Shown here: in pieces, positions 1-9,125 of the stretch
Layout: each line of letters starts with the position of its first letter
Numbering within the stretch: the first letter of the stretch is position 1
Assembly (NCBI GenBank): GCA_039798705.1
Contig: JBDKFN010000002.1
Coordinates: 36,597 to 100,596, forward strand
Source of the DNA: CAIKLP01 sp039798705
GTDB lineage: Bacteria; Bacteroidota; Bacteroidia; Sphingobacteriales; Sphingobacteriaceae
DNA length: 64,000 nucleotides
Reading direction: 5' to 3'
Program-made: the position numbers and the translations under genes
Notes under the pieces: generated by a model
Told to the model about the DNA's origin: nothing
Databases searched by the model: none
What the model saw: only the letters and a program-made list of their open reading frames with translations

Positions 1-1186
1 TATCAAAGGTGCGCTACCCATTGCCATTGAAGCTCAAAAAAAAGGATTCAAAGGATTCATTCTTCCTAAACAAAATGCAAAAGAAGCTGCCATCGTAAAT
101 GGTTTAAATGTTTTTGGAATGAATAGCATTTTAGAAGTCATAGATTTTTTTAAATCTAATTGCAAAGGACAAGCAACATTAATAGATATAGAAAATGAGT
201 TCCAAGAACATACAGAAAAATTTGATTTAGATTTTTCCGATGTAAAGGGTCAAGAAAATATCAAACGTGCATTAGAAATTGCAGCAGCAGGCGGACACAA
301 TGTAATACTGATTGGGCCACCTGGTGCAGGCAAAACAATGCTTGCCAAAAGACTACCAAGTATTTTGCCGCCACTAAATATTTCTGAAGCATTAGAAACT
401 ACGAAAATTCATTCTGTTGCTGGAAAATTAACGAACAACATCTCTTTGCTTTTGAGTAGGCCTTTTCGCTCGCCACACCATACCATCTCAGATGTTGCGC
501 TTGTTGGTGGCGGAAGTAATCCGCAACCCGGAGAAATTTCTTTGTCGCATAATGGCGTTTTGTTTTTAGATGAATTGCCAGAATTTAAAAGGAGTGTGTT
601 AGAAGTGATGCGACAACCACTCGAAGAGCGTAAAGTTAGCATTGCACGCTCCAAACAAAGTGTAGAATACCCCGCAAGTTTTATGCTTGTTGCCTCTATG
701 AACCCCTGCCCTTGCGGTTTCTATAATCACCCGGAAAAAGAATGTACTTGCGGACCAGGAATTGTTCAGCGTTACCTCAATAAAGTTTCAGGTCCACTGC
801 TAGACAGAATTGACATACACATTGAAGTCTCTCCGGTAAGTTTTAATGAATTAACTGCACATCGTAAAGGAGAAATAAGCAGTGTAGTAAGGACAAGAGT
901 AATGCAAACACGAAAGATACAATCTGAACGCTATGGACACTTATCAAACATTCATTGCAATGCACAAATTAGCAGCAAACTTTTGCGCGAAATTTGCAAA
1001 GTTGACAAAGAAGGTTTAGCTATTTTAAAAACAGCCATGGAGCGGCTAGGTTTATCTGCACGCGCTTACGATAGAATTTTAAAAGTTGCGCGAACCATAG
1101 CTGATTTAGAAAACTCAGAAAATATTGCTACCAAACATTTATTAGAAGCCATTCATTACCGAAGCCTGGATAGAGAGCGCATGTAA
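1..1186 (+). CDS. comM: YifB/ComM family Mg-chelatase-like AAA+ ATPase (5' truncated by window edge)
   Basis: The reading frame is open from base 2, so this is the C-terminal ~394 residues of a protein whose family is usually 505-515 residues; about 115 N-terminal residues lie outside the window. An internal ATG at base 119 is not the real start, because the codons before it encode family-like sequence. Visible are a Walker A motif GPPGAGKT (about bases 317-340), a Walker B-like LFLDELPEF (about 563-590) and the cysteine cluster NPCPCGF...CTCG typical of YifB. ComM homologues are hexameric helicases that promote branch migration during natural transformation in gammaproteobacteria. That role here is inferred from the family only. 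It converges on phoU with an 11-base gap. Confidence 0.93.
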   Translation, partial: IKGALPIAIEAQKKGFKGFILPKQNAKEAAIVNGLNVFGMNSILEVIDFFKSNCKGQATLIDIENEFQEHTEKFDLDFSDVKGQENIKRALEIAAAGGHNVILIGPPGAGKTMLAKRLPSILPPLNISEALETTKIHSVAGKLTNNISLLLSRPFRSPHHTISDVALVGGGSNPQPGEISLSHNGVLFLDELPEFKRSVLEVMRQPLEERKVSIARSKQSVEYPASFMLVASMNPCPCGFYNHPEKECTCGPGIVQRYLNKVSGPLLDRIDIHIEVSPVSFNELTAHRKGEISSVVRTRVMQTRKIQSERYGHLSNIHCNAQISSKLLREICKVDKEGLAILKTAMERLGLSARAYDRILKVARTIADLENSENIATKHLLEAIHYRSLDRERM

Positions 1187-1197
1187 AACCCGCCTAA

Positions 1198-1860
1198 TTA
1201 TACTTTTTTAGTATGCTTTAATACCTTAGCTTCTAAATAAAAAATAACCTCTTCTGCAATATTCTTTGCTTGATCGCCTACTCTTTCTAGCTTACGAATG
1301 GTAGAAAGTACATATAATGCTTGCTCAATATTATCTGGATGTAAACGAATATATGCTTCAATGTTTTTATTCGCTTCTATGTTAATTTTATCTAACACTT
1401 CGTCTTGCTTGAAAATGCTTCTCGCTTTAATGGTGTCTTCGTTTTCAAACGCTTCTTCGATTTCATGCATCATGCTCACACACTCATCAAACATTTTAAG
1501 TAATTGTGATGAGGTTAATAATTCTTGATCAAAAGATTGTTGCGTTTGAATTAAGAATTTTGCAATGCCTTCAGCAATATCTCCAGTTCTTTCGAGGTTG
1601 TTATTTATTTTTAAGATGGCTAAGAGGTAACGCAAATCTACTGCCACTGGATTATATAAAGCGAAATAATTTTCACAGTCACGGTCAATGTTTAATTCCT
1701 GCGCATTGACTCTTTTTTCTGTCTGAATAATTTCTCTTGCTAAATCTTTGTCTAAGCGCACCAATGCATCCTTTGCTTTAGCAATTTGCGTGCGAACCAA
1801 TGCAAACATAATATTTACCTCTTGTTTGAGGTGTTTTAATTCTTCTTCGAAATGTGTCAT
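1198..1860 (-). CDS. phoU: Phosphate signalling/transport regulator PhoU
   Basis: A 220-residue, mostly helical protein of normal PhoU length. It has two repeats of the PhoU three-helix bundle, each with the acidic E/DxxxD-type metal-binding pattern (for example NNNLERTGDIAEG near residue 90 and IRKLERVGDQAKN near residue 190). PhoU is a cytoplasmic peripheral protein that links the PstSCAB transporter to the PhoR histidine kinase and represses the Pho response when phosphate is plentiful. It is the last gene of the operon, 22 bases after pstB, which is the usual order. No phoR or phoB lies in the window. Identification is secure from both sequence and neighbours. Confidence 0.96.
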   Translation of the reverse strand: MTHFEEELKHLKQEVNIMFALVRTQIAKAKDALVRLDKDLAREIIQTEKRVNAQELNIDRDCENYFALYNPVAVDLRYLLAILKINNNLERTGDIAEGIAKFLIQTQQSFDQELLTSSQLLKMFDECVSMMHEIEEAFENEDTIKARSIFKQDEVLDKINIEANKNIEAYIRLHPDNIEQALYVLSTIRKLERVGDQAKNIAEEVIFYLEAKVLKHTKKV

Positions 1861-1882
1861 AATATCTTAAATTTATAAAAAA

Positions 1883-2629
1883 TCACCCAAACCTTCCAGT
1901 TACATAATTTTGCGTCTGTTGGTTTTCTGGATTAGTAAATATTGTTTTTGTTTCGTTAAACTCTATCAAAGATCCCATGTAGAAAAATGCTGTGTGATCG
2001 CTCACCCTTGCAGCTTGCTGCATATTGTGTGTTACAATTAAAATAGTATAATTCTTTTTTAATTCATGAATTAATTCTTCAATCTTAGATGTGGAAATTG
2101 GATCCAATGCCGATGCTGGTTCGTCCATCAATAAAATAGTTGGCTCGACAGCAAGCGCACGCGCAATACACAAACGTTGCTGCTGCCCTCCAGATAATGC
2201 ATATGCAGACTTTTTCAAATTGTCTTTTACTTCGTCCCACAATGCGGCTTGCTTTAAACTTTCTTCTACCGTTTGCTTGATAAGTTTCTCATCACTCACC
2301 CCATTTACACGCATGCCATAAGCCACGTTTTCATAAATACTTTTTGCAAATGGATTTGGTTTTTGAAATACCATTCCGATTCTTTTGCGCAAACTATCTA
2401 CATCCACTCCTTTGGCATAGATATTCATGTCATCAACAATTATATCGCCTTCAATTTTTACACCAGCAATTAAGTCGTTCATGCGATTAAAGGTTCGTAA
2501 GAAAGTAGACTTTCCACAACCAGAAGGGCCAATCAAAGCTGTAACTGATTTCTCAGGCACCTTCATGCTAATGTCTTTTAAAGCTTGAAATGAACCATAA
2601 TATAAGTTCAGGTTTTTAGCTTCTATCAT
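1883..2629 (-). CDS. pstB: Phosphate ABC transporter ATP-binding protein PstB
   Basis: A 248-residue ABC ATPase that powers high-affinity phosphate import. Visible motifs are Walker A GPSGCGKST at residues 34-42, the signature LSGGQQQR near 144-151, Walker B LLMDEP near 165-170 and the H-loop in IVTHNMQQ. The stretch FNRMNDL after Walker A is characteristic of PstB rather than other ABC ATPases. It lies three bases after pstA, so translation is probably coupled. It should dimerise and dock on PstA and PstC at the inner face of the cytoplasmic membrane. Length and motifs are complete. Confidence 0.97.
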   Translation of the reverse strand: MIEAKNLNLYYGSFQALKDISMKVPEKSVTALIGPSGCGKSTFLRTFNRMNDLIAGVKIEGDIIVDDMNIYAKGVDVDSLRKRIGMVFQKPNPFAKSIYENVAYGMRVNGVSDEKLIKQTVEESLKQAALWDEVKDNLKKSAYALSGGQQQRLCIARALAVEPTILLMDEPASALDPISTSKIEELIHELKKNYTILIVTHNMQQAARVSDHTAFFYMGSLIEFNETKTIFTNPENQQTQNYVTGRFG

Positions 2630-2632
2630 AAT

Positions 2633-3496
2633 TTATTGTTTAATTTTTTTATTTAAAAATCTTCTAGTAAAGTTAGCGAGCAAATTCAAAATCAACACTA
2701 TTAAAATTAAAACAAGTGCTGTTCCGTAAGCCATATTTCTACTGGCTTCCATGTCTGTTCCACTAGTTGAAAGCACATATAAATGATAAGGCAATGCCAT
2801 TACTTGATCGAACATGCTTGATGGTAATTTTGGAAGGAAATAAGCAGCTACCGTAAATAAAATTGGTGCTGTTTCTCCAGACACCCTTCCAATAGAAAGA
2901 ATAAAACCAGTAATGATATTTGGCATTGCCAATGGCAAAACCACTCTTCTAATTGTTTGAATTTTTGTTGCTCCTAAAGCATAACTTCCTTCTCTATGGT
3001 ATTTGTCTATGCTCTTTAAAGATTCTTCTGTTGTTCTAATGATTACAGGCAATGCCAATAACCCTAAGGTTAGTGAGCCTGCAATAATACTGTCTCCAAA
3101 TCCTAAAGTATTAACAAATAAACTCATTCCAAATAATCCGAAAACTATGGAAGGAACTCCAGCTAAATTATTTGTCATCAGCTTTACAAATCTTTTGAAC
3201 CAATTGTCTTTGACAAATTCATTAATATATATTCCAGACAAAACGCCAACAGGAAATGCGAACAACATACTACCCGCTACTAAACACATAGTGCCTACTA
3301 TAGCAGGCCAAATGCCGCCTTTGGTCATTCCTTCTTCTGGCATTTTAGTAATGAAATCCCAACTTATAACACCAATGCCTCGCACTACGATAAAAGCCAA
3401 AATGGAAAATAATACCAATACAATGCTTGCACTCATGATGCGAAACAAATTAAAAGCGATGAGCTCTGCTACTCTTTTCTTCGTTCTTCCTTTCAT
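2633..3496 (-). CDS. pstA: Phosphate ABC transporter permease PstA
   Basis: A 287-residue inner-membrane permease with about six predicted transmembrane helices. The ABC-permease EAA loop is visible as YALGATKIQTIRRVVLP near residues 172-188, which contacts PstB. It pairs with PstC to form the phosphate channel. It follows pstC with a single base between the genes and precedes pstB by three bases, a tightly coupled arrangement. The start is the ATG that gives a basic N-terminus (MKGRTKKR) before the first helix. Length is normal for PstA. Confidence 0.96.
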   Translation of the reverse strand: MKGRTKKRVAELIAFNLFRIMSASIVLVLFSILAFIVVRGIGVISWDFITKMPEEGMTKGGIWPAIVGTMCLVAGSMLFAFPVGVLSGIYINEFVKDNWFKRFVKLMTNNLAGVPSIVFGLFGMSLFVNTLGFGDSIIAGSLTLGLLALPVIIRTTEESLKSIDKYHREGSYALGATKIQTIRRVVLPLAMPNIITGFILSIGRVSGETAPILFTVAAYFLPKLPSSMFDQVMALPYHLYVLSTSGTDMEASRNMAYGTALVLILIVLILNLLANFTRRFLNKKIKQ

Positions 3497-3497
3497 C

Positions 3498-4706
3498 TTA
3501 ACGCAATTTGTTTTTTGTTCCTTTTTTAGAAATCATTTCTACTGTAATATTCACTAACATGGTTATGATAAATAAGACACAACCCAAGGCGAACAATGCA
3601 TCGTAATGTAACGAACCTTTTGCTGCTTCTCCTAATTCTGCAGCTATAGTTGCAGGAATTGTTCGCATTGGCTCTAACATGCTATGCGGCACAACTGCGG
3701 CGTTACCCGTAACCATTAGCACCGCCATTGTTTCTCCTATAGCTCTTCCAATTCCTAAAATTACTGCAGCAGTAATTCCAGATGAAGCAGCAGGGATCAC
3801 AATTCTATAAATTGTTTGCCATTGAGAAGCTCCTAAAGCTAAACTTGCTTCTCTTACACTTCTCGGCGTACGAGTTATTGCGTCTTCGGCTACCGTAATA
3901 ATTGTTGGCAATGCCATAATTGCTAAAACAATGCTTCCGGTTAATCCAGTTTCGCCAACTGGCAAATTAAATATTTGTTGAACCAATGGAACTAAAACAA
4001 TTAACCCAAAAAAACCATACACAACAGATGGGATACCTGCTAACAATTCTATGATTGGTTTTAAAATTCCCCTCACTTTTGAATCGGCAATTTCTGCCAT
4101 GTAAATTGCTGCTGCTAAACCAAATGGTAAGGCAATTAATATCGCAATAAAACTTACCCATAGCGTCCCCATTAATAATGGGTATATACCAAATTGTGCT
4201 ACAGGTGTTGATGTTGGAAACCAAACTTCACCACCAAAAAAACTGCCTAAACCAATAGATTCAATTCTAACTAATTTTGAATGATGTTCTTTTGGAATTT
4301 CATTTGCAGAAATAAATGCAATAACCCCCTTATTGTTTTCGATTACTTGGTCGATTTTTTGAGCCAAAAGACCCATGTTAGTATCAATGCCTGCAAGCTC
4401 ATCTTCTGAATAATAAGCAAGTAAATCATCCATTCTGAATAGGATAATACTATCGTCATTTCCACCAAGCTCTTTCCAATTAACGATGTTTTGATCAAAA
4501 ACATTTTTAATTTGTTCGGGGCTTAACTTGTCAATTGGATTGTTATGATTAACGGCAACTGTAAAGCCATCTTCGGTTGGGCTTTTCCCAAACAATCCTG
4601 CGCCTTCCTTAAATAGAAAAAAAACGATGAGCAGAACTGTAACCGTAGTTACTGTTCCGCTCAGCATTAATATTCCCTCGGTTAATTTATCGAGTAGCTT
4701 TTTCAA
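3498..4706 (-). CDS. pstC: Phosphate ABC transporter permease PstC with an enlarged, PstS-like periplasmic segment
   Basis: A 402-residue permease, longer than the usual 300-320 residues. The C-terminal ~240 residues are a normal PstC core with the EAA loop ASLALGASQWQTIYRIVIP. The extra ~120 residues sit between the first helix (about 12-34) and the second. Their text resembles the adjacent PstS: NPIDKLSPEQIKNVFDQNI and NWKELGG in PstC match NKVDQLTREQLEGIYTGKI and NWNQVGG in PstS, and GVIAFISANE matches GAIGYVGLAY. The phosphate-binding loop seen in PstS (GRESSSGT) is not present in the insert. It therefore looks like a degenerate binding-protein half-domain fused in the permease, possibly for docking. 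Function of the insert is inference. Confidence 0.94.
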   Translation of the reverse strand: MKKLLDKLTEGILMLSGTVTTVTVLLIVFFLFKEGAGLFGKSPTEDGFTVAVNHNNPIDKLSPEQIKNVFDQNIVNWKELGGNDDSIILFRMDDLLAYYSEDELAGIDTNMGLLAQKIDQVIENNKGVIAFISANEIPKEHHSKLVRIESIGLGSFFGGEVWFPTSTPVAQFGIYPLLMGTLWVSFIAILIALPFGLAAAIYMAEIADSKVRGILKPIIELLAGIPSVVYGFFGLIVLVPLVQQIFNLPVGETGLTGSIVLAIMALPTIITVAEDAITRTPRSVREASLALGASQWQTIYRIVIPAASSGITAAVILGIGRAIGETMAVLMVTGNAAVVPHSMLEPMRTIPATIAAELGEAAKGSLHYDALFALGCVLFIITMLVNITVEMISKKGTKNKLR

Positions 4707-4722
4707 CGAAATAATGTATTGT

Positions 4723-5538
4723 TTAGTTCAAAGATACAAATCCTTCTTTAGTTACAATAGTTTGACCTTCCGAAGATAAAATAAAATCTACAAATGGCTT
4801 AATTATTTTACTTGCACTGGTTAAATAATAAAAGTACAATGGGCGTACAATTGGATAAGTTTTGTTTTTTGCGGTTGCAATACTTGGTGCCACAAAATTT
4901 TTGCCCTTATTAAATGATACGCTTAATGCTTTTACATTATTTTCTACATATGCTAAGCCTACGTAACCAATAGCACCTTTTGTTTGGCTTACTGATTGAA
5001 CAATAGCACCTGTAGCAGGCATACTCATTACACTTGCAGCATAATTTTTATTATTCAATACGTGCTCTTTGAAGAAATCAAAAGTACCAGAACTACTTTC
5101 TCTACCGTAAACCACAATTGGTGTATTTTCACCGCCAACTTGATTCCAATTTTTAATTTTTCCGGTATAAATGCCTTCTAATTGTTCACGTGTTAATTGG
5201 TCTACTTTATTTGCAGGATTTACAATTACTGCAAGCGCGTCAAAAGCAATAACTACTTCAGCAGATGAAACACCCCCATCGTTTACTTTCATTTTCTCGC
5301 TTAATTTCATTTTACGAGATGACATAGCTACATCTGTTGTATTATCTATTAAAGATGAAATACCAACGCCACTACCACCGCCAGTAACGGTAATACGTGC
5401 AGCTTTATTTTTTTTCATGTACACTTCCGCTTCTTTCTGAGCCAAAGGCAATACGGTATCACTACCTTTAATTTTTTGAGCGATTGCTGCATTAAAAACA
5501 GCAGCTACAAATGTGAATGCTAAAATTATTTTTTTCAT
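4723..5538 (-). CDS. pstS: Periplasmic phosphate-binding protein PstS
   Basis: A 271-residue substrate-binding protein with a Sec signal peptide ending in an AxA-type site (NAAIAQ, about residue 20). Phosphate-binding signatures are visible: GSDTVLPL near residue 25, TGGGSGVGI near 53, SSRKMK near 73 and GRESSSGTFDFF near 147. It delivers phosphate to PstCA. There is no lipobox, so it is probably soluble in the periplasm. It lies between the phosphate-selective porin gene and pstC, so the operon runs from the outer to the inner membrane. Complete and confidently assigned. Confidence 0.96.
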   Translation of the reverse strand: MKKIILAFTFVAAVFNAAIAQKIKGSDTVLPLAQKEAEVYMKKNKAARITVTGGGSGVGISSLIDNTTDVAMSSRKMKLSEKMKVNDGGVSSAEVVIAFDALAVIVNPANKVDQLTREQLEGIYTGKIKNWNQVGGENTPIVVYGRESSSGTFDFFKEHVLNNKNYAASVMSMPATGAIVQSVSQTKGAIGYVGLAYVENNVKALSVSFNKGKNFVAPSIATAKNKTYPIVRPLYFYYLTSASKIIKPFVDFILSSEGQTIVTKEGFVSLN

Positions 5539-5572
5539 ATTATTTTTTTATTTGCTTAATTATTGAATGAAA

Positions 5573-6910
5573 TTAAAATCTGAATTGCATACGTGCTGTG
5601 AAAACATTATCCGATTTGTCATAATTATATCCGCTTATGCCAACTGTTTCATTTGTGATCATATCATAATAAAACATGAATTTTAAATTCGCACTAGCTA
5701 GGTAGTTTACACCAATTCCATTGGTAGTATATTTAATGTCTCCTGTACCAAACTTCCCAGCTGAGTTAATTTGATATCCTGCAACTTTTGAGTTTGGATC
5801 GTATACATCATATTTGTATACCAATTGAAAAGGAAGGTTAGCAATTTTGTGAATGAAATAGAAATATCCTGCATTGAAATTTCTAACATATGCTTTCCCT
5901 ACCGGCGCAAACTCAGAACTTCTACTAGAAGATGCAACTCCAGGTTGTGTACCTGCAACATATTCAGCTCTTAAAGTGGTAATGCCTAAACCATGGTCAA
6001 ATGAAACTTGCGCATCTACTCCATAATAAGTTCTTTTTGCATAGTCGCCAATGTTGCTACCATTCTTATTTGCAATAAAATTTGGGGTAGCACTATTTGT
6101 CATATCGATACCAGAGTATACAGTTGAATCTGTTTGCAATACACTTCCATTATAATAAGATACTCCTAAACCATATTGAATGCGTTCGTTTTTAGTAGAA
6201 CTATTTAAAGTAACTTGTCCAATAAAATCTTTGCGAGCATCAAATTCACGAGCAATACCAGGACCATTAAAAATACCTGCGTTGATTTTAAACACATGTA
6301 ATGGTGAAGTTTTAGGTGCTTGCAATGTTACCATCGCGCCTAAATCTCTTTCATTTGGTAATAAACTTTGAACAAATCTTGAACGCTCAGGTGTTTCCCT
6401 AACTTGTGAAGATTGCGAAACCTCAAATCCAAATGGACGGTTTTGCATACCTACAGTTAATGTCAATGGGTTCCAAAAAGGAGCATTGATTTTCATATAG
6501 AAATCTCTCACGTTAACTGCAAATGGAATTGCAGAAGATGAAGTTCCTACTGAAGTTCCTGGTGTTAATGTTGGATCAACTACATCTAATTGTAATACAT
6601 ATTGCGCATATGCTTGCTCGTAAGTAAATTTAATCCTACCACGACGTAATATCATGCGGCTGTCAGAGAACGGTTGAAAATTTCCACCGGCTACACTCGC
6701 AGCGCCTAAAGTATCAATGTGTTGGTATTGCGCTTGGATCCAACCATTGATTTTTATTTTTTTCAAAAAAGTCAAATCCCCCTCTGCTTTTGCAACTCTT
6801 CCTGACAAGTCATTAAATGTACTGTCGTTAAGTGTTACATTCTGTGCATTTGCTCCAAAAGTAGCAAGGGTAAGTAAAATTAAAAGGATTTTAATGTTAA
6901 GCTTTTTCAT
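5573..6910 (-). CDS. OprO/OprP-type phosphate-selective outer-membrane porin
   Basis: A 445-residue protein with a signal peptide (cleavage after ANA, about residue 22) and a C-terminus ending in an alternating pattern closed by FRF, as in outer-membrane beta-barrels. A short segment after the signal peptide looks like a coiled coil (LSGRVAKAEGDLTFLKKI). The RRGRIKFTYE and NRPFGFEVSQSSQVRETPERS stretches are typical of the phosphate-selective porin O/P family. It is the first gene of the pst operon, 34 bases before pstS, and probably carries phosphate across the outer membrane. Substrate specificity is inferred from family and operon context. Confidence 0.9.
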   Translation of the reverse strand: MKKLNIKILLILLTLATFGANAQNVTLNDSTFNDLSGRVAKAEGDLTFLKKIKINGWIQAQYQHIDTLGAASVAGGNFQPFSDSRMILRRGRIKFTYEQAYAQYVLQLDVVDPTLTPGTSVGTSSSAIPFAVNVRDFYMKINAPFWNPLTLTVGMQNRPFGFEVSQSSQVRETPERSRFVQSLLPNERDLGAMVTLQAPKTSPLHVFKINAGIFNGPGIAREFDARKDFIGQVTLNSSTKNERIQYGLGVSYYNGSVLQTDSTVYSGIDMTNSATPNFIANKNGSNIGDYAKRTYYGVDAQVSFDHGLGITTLRAEYVAGTQPGVASSSRSSEFAPVGKAYVRNFNAGYFYFIHKIANLPFQLVYKYDVYDPNSKVAGYQINSAGKFGTGDIKYTTNGIGVNYLASANLKFMFYYDMITNETVGISGYNYDKSDNVFTARMQFRF

Positions 6911-6990
6911 AATTACTGTTAAGTCTATGTGATTTAATTGTTAACTGTTAGCAAATTTGTAAAGTTAATGTTACCCTTTTATTTCGCTTA

Positions 6991-7008
6991 TGTTAAGAAA
7001 TTGTTAAG
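6991..7008 (-). promoter_or_regulatory. Candidate Pho box: tandem CTTAACA repeats with 11-base period
   Basis: On the minus strand, which is the direction of the pst operon, two exact copies of CTTAACA start 11 bases apart, 81 bases before the porin start codon. Written as TTAACA-N5-TTAACA this matches the PhoP-type half-site pattern TT(A/T)ACA with about 5-base spacing known from Bacillus, and the 11-base period of Proteobacterial Pho boxes. Further half-site-like TGTTA words on the plus strand occur at 6917, 6939, 6946, 6969, 7065 and 7095. That it binds a PhoB/PhoP-type regulator is inferred from sequence and position. Confidence 0.5.
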
Positions 7009-7121
7009 AATGTGGTGGTTGGTTATTAAATTACTGAAAATGAAGCAGATAGGTTTTATGACAATGTTAATTTAATGCTAAAAGCATCGATTAATGTTAA
7101 GAAATAAACAAAATGAGTCTT

Positions 7122-9059
7122 TTATAGTAATTCTGTGCTTTCTTCAATTATAGTAGAAGGCAGGGTGTCAACAACCAAAATCATGCTTTTAGCTAAACCC
7201 TTAACCTTTACACTATTAAATATACCGACTGTGTCTGTTGCAGGTACCTTTCCCCTTCGAACCATTAAACCACCGATTAACTTGAAATACTTATGCATGT
7301 AAGGTTTTAATTCTGCATTAGTTAGGAAAGAATTTTTAAATCGTTTTGGCTTCGGAACTATACTTGCTAAGAAAATGCTTTCTCCTAAATTTAATTCGCT
7401 TGGAAACTTATCGAAATAGAATCTTGATGCTTCTGTAATACCATATACATTTGGCCCCCATTCAATAATATTTAAATAAACTTCAAACATTCTTTGTTTG
7501 TCTACCAACCTGCCATTTTCTATCATCCAAACAATTAACACCTCTTCTAACTTGCGTGCAACTGTTTTGTTTCTGTTTAAAAATATATTTTTAACCAATT
7601 GCATAGAAATAGTACTGCCGCCGCGTTTGAATCGACCAGCTACAAAGTTAGTTGCAATAGACTGCCTAAATGCTTCCTCATAAAAGCCGCGATGTGAGAA
7701 GAATAATGGATCCTCTGAAGTCAATAAAGCATTCTTGATATAATCTGATATTTGCGCATAAGGAGTAAATCCAAAGCTCTCAGGACCAACAATCATAGAC
7801 TTTACAGCATTACCACCTTCAAATGCAGTATAAATAAAACTGCTGTTTATTTTCTGAAAATTAACATTTCCGTATTGTAAAATCTTAAAGTTCTCTCGGC
7901 TAAGTTTCGAATCAAATTTACAATGCCAAGGGTCCTTACTGTCTAAATAAAAGTTTAAATGATACGCTAAATTTCCTGCCACTTTTATTCCTTCTAAAGA
8001 CTCGAACAAACCTTTTGGAAATGAGTTTAAAAATTTCTGAGCAAAAGTGTTTTCTGTATTGATTTTTAATTCATAAATTTTTTGTGGAGCAATGGTGTAT
8101 TTCAAAAATGGATGAATTTTTATTTCTCCTAAAGAAGCAACAGAGCTACTATCTATGGCAACAAAATTTTCGCCAATAAGCATTTTGCAATCTATAGCAG
8201 CCGAAGACACAACCACTTCTTTTTGCGCAAGCTTTGGGTGTTTGATCATTAAATTATGAATGTGCCAATTCCCTGAAATGCTTAAATTACCTGACTTGTA
8301 GTCGATGGCATCCATTCGAGTAGAAATAGTATCAAAATTTAATTTTAAGCCAAACTTTTCTTCTAGATAAGGAAATTCCACTTTTTTATTCTCTGCATAA
8401 AATTGCATGTTTAACTTTTTCTCTTCCGGATTAACATATCCTTCTGCATGCCAAACAGACTCATTTTGATTTAAAATAAAGGTAGAATAAAATCGGTTGT
8501 TTAATATTTGAATGGCTTTTGCCGCAACTTGAAATTGGTGTTTATTATCAACAACTTTTAAATGACAATCTTGTATATCTAACCTAGCTGGAACTTTATA
8601 TAATAAATCATTGATTAAGTTGTCTGCTAAATGTGCTAAATCGATTTTTTGATTGGTGTTGTTGAGTGTATCTTTCTTTTTACTTTTCAATAAAAATTCA
8701 AAATTTCTTTTACCCGCTTGGTTAATCAATTGCAAATTAGCACCACTCACAACAAGTTCTGAAAGTTTAATTCTTCCAATAAGCATAGGCAGTAATTCCA
8801 CCTTTACTTTAAAATGCGATACCGATAAAAGGGTGTCTAAAGAGTCGGGTAAAATACTGATCTCGTTCATTACAACAGTACTTAACCCTTCAAATTTAGC
8901 CTGTTTGATTGCTATAGTTATTTTATTGCGCTCTTTTTGACTCGTAATTACCCTGTCTATTACGCCATGCATGATTCGTTCCCTTAGTCCAATTGCCAAA
9001 CCAATTCCGATAAAGAGCAATGCAAGGATTACAAAAAGTGCGATTTTTATTTTTTTCAT
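7122..9059 (-). CDS. AsmA-like domain/GT51 peptidoglycan glycosyltransferase fusion
   Basis: About 645 residues from the ATG at 9059; an upstream in-frame ATG at 9116 would add 19 residues with no signal-like logic, so 9059 is preferred. It begins with one membrane anchor (KIALFVILALLFIGIGLAIG). Residues ~40-420 have AsmA-like features: LLPMLIGRIKLSELVVSGANL and extended beta-rich sequence. The C-terminal ~190 residues are a GT51 glycosyltransferase with all main motifs: SEDPLFFSHRGF with the catalytic Glu (~448), GGSTISMQLVKN (~477), RKLEEVLIVWMIE and YLNIIEWGPNVYGI. There is no transpeptidase domain. It should polymerise lipid II glycan strands at the periplasmic face. The role of the AsmA-like part is unknown. 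It stands alone, divergent from the next gene. Confidence 0.88.
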   Translation of the reverse strand: MKKIKIALFVILALLFIGIGLAIGLRERIMHGVIDRVITSQKERNKITIAIKQAKFEGLSTVVMNEISILPDSLDTLLSVSHFKVKVELLPMLIGRIKLSELVVSGANLQLINQAGKRNFEFLLKSKKKDTLNNTNQKIDLAHLADNLINDLLYKVPARLDIQDCHLKVVDNKHQFQVAAKAIQILNNRFYSTFILNQNESVWHAEGYVNPEEKKLNMQFYAENKKVEFPYLEEKFGLKLNFDTISTRMDAIDYKSGNLSISGNWHIHNLMIKHPKLAQKEVVVSSAAIDCKMLIGENFVAIDSSSVASLGEIKIHPFLKYTIAPQKIYELKINTENTFAQKFLNSFPKGLFESLEGIKVAGNLAYHLNFYLDSKDPWHCKFDSKLSRENFKILQYGNVNFQKINSSFIYTAFEGGNAVKSMIVGPESFGFTPYAQISDYIKNALLTSEDPLFFSHRGFYEEAFRQSIATNFVAGRFKRGGSTISMQLVKNIFLNRNKTVARKLEEVLIVWMIENGRLVDKQRMFEVYLNIIEWGPNVYGITEASRFYFDKFPSELNLGESIFLASIVPKPKRFKNSFLTNAELKPYMHKYFKLIGGLMVRRGKVPATDTVGIFNSVKVKGLAKSMILVVDTLPSTIIEESTELL

Positions 9060-9100
9060 GATTAAAGGCTGAAAATAATAAATAATAAATGGAATAATGG

Positions 9101-9108
9101 TAAATTTG
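9101..9108 (+). promoter_or_regulatory. Candidate Bacteroidota -7 promoter element (TAAATTTG)
   Basis: An exact TAnnTTTG match lies 17 bases before the ATG of the lipoprotein gene at 9126, in the short region between two divergent genes. No clear TTG was seen at the -33 distance, so this is only a candidate. Confidence 0.35.
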
Positions 9109-9125
9109 TTTATCAAATATCAAAG

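Noticed and set aside
1..118. Apparent non-coding leader before the ATG at 119
   Set aside because: The frame is open from base 2 and encodes YifB-like sequence, so this is coding and the gene is cut by the window edge.
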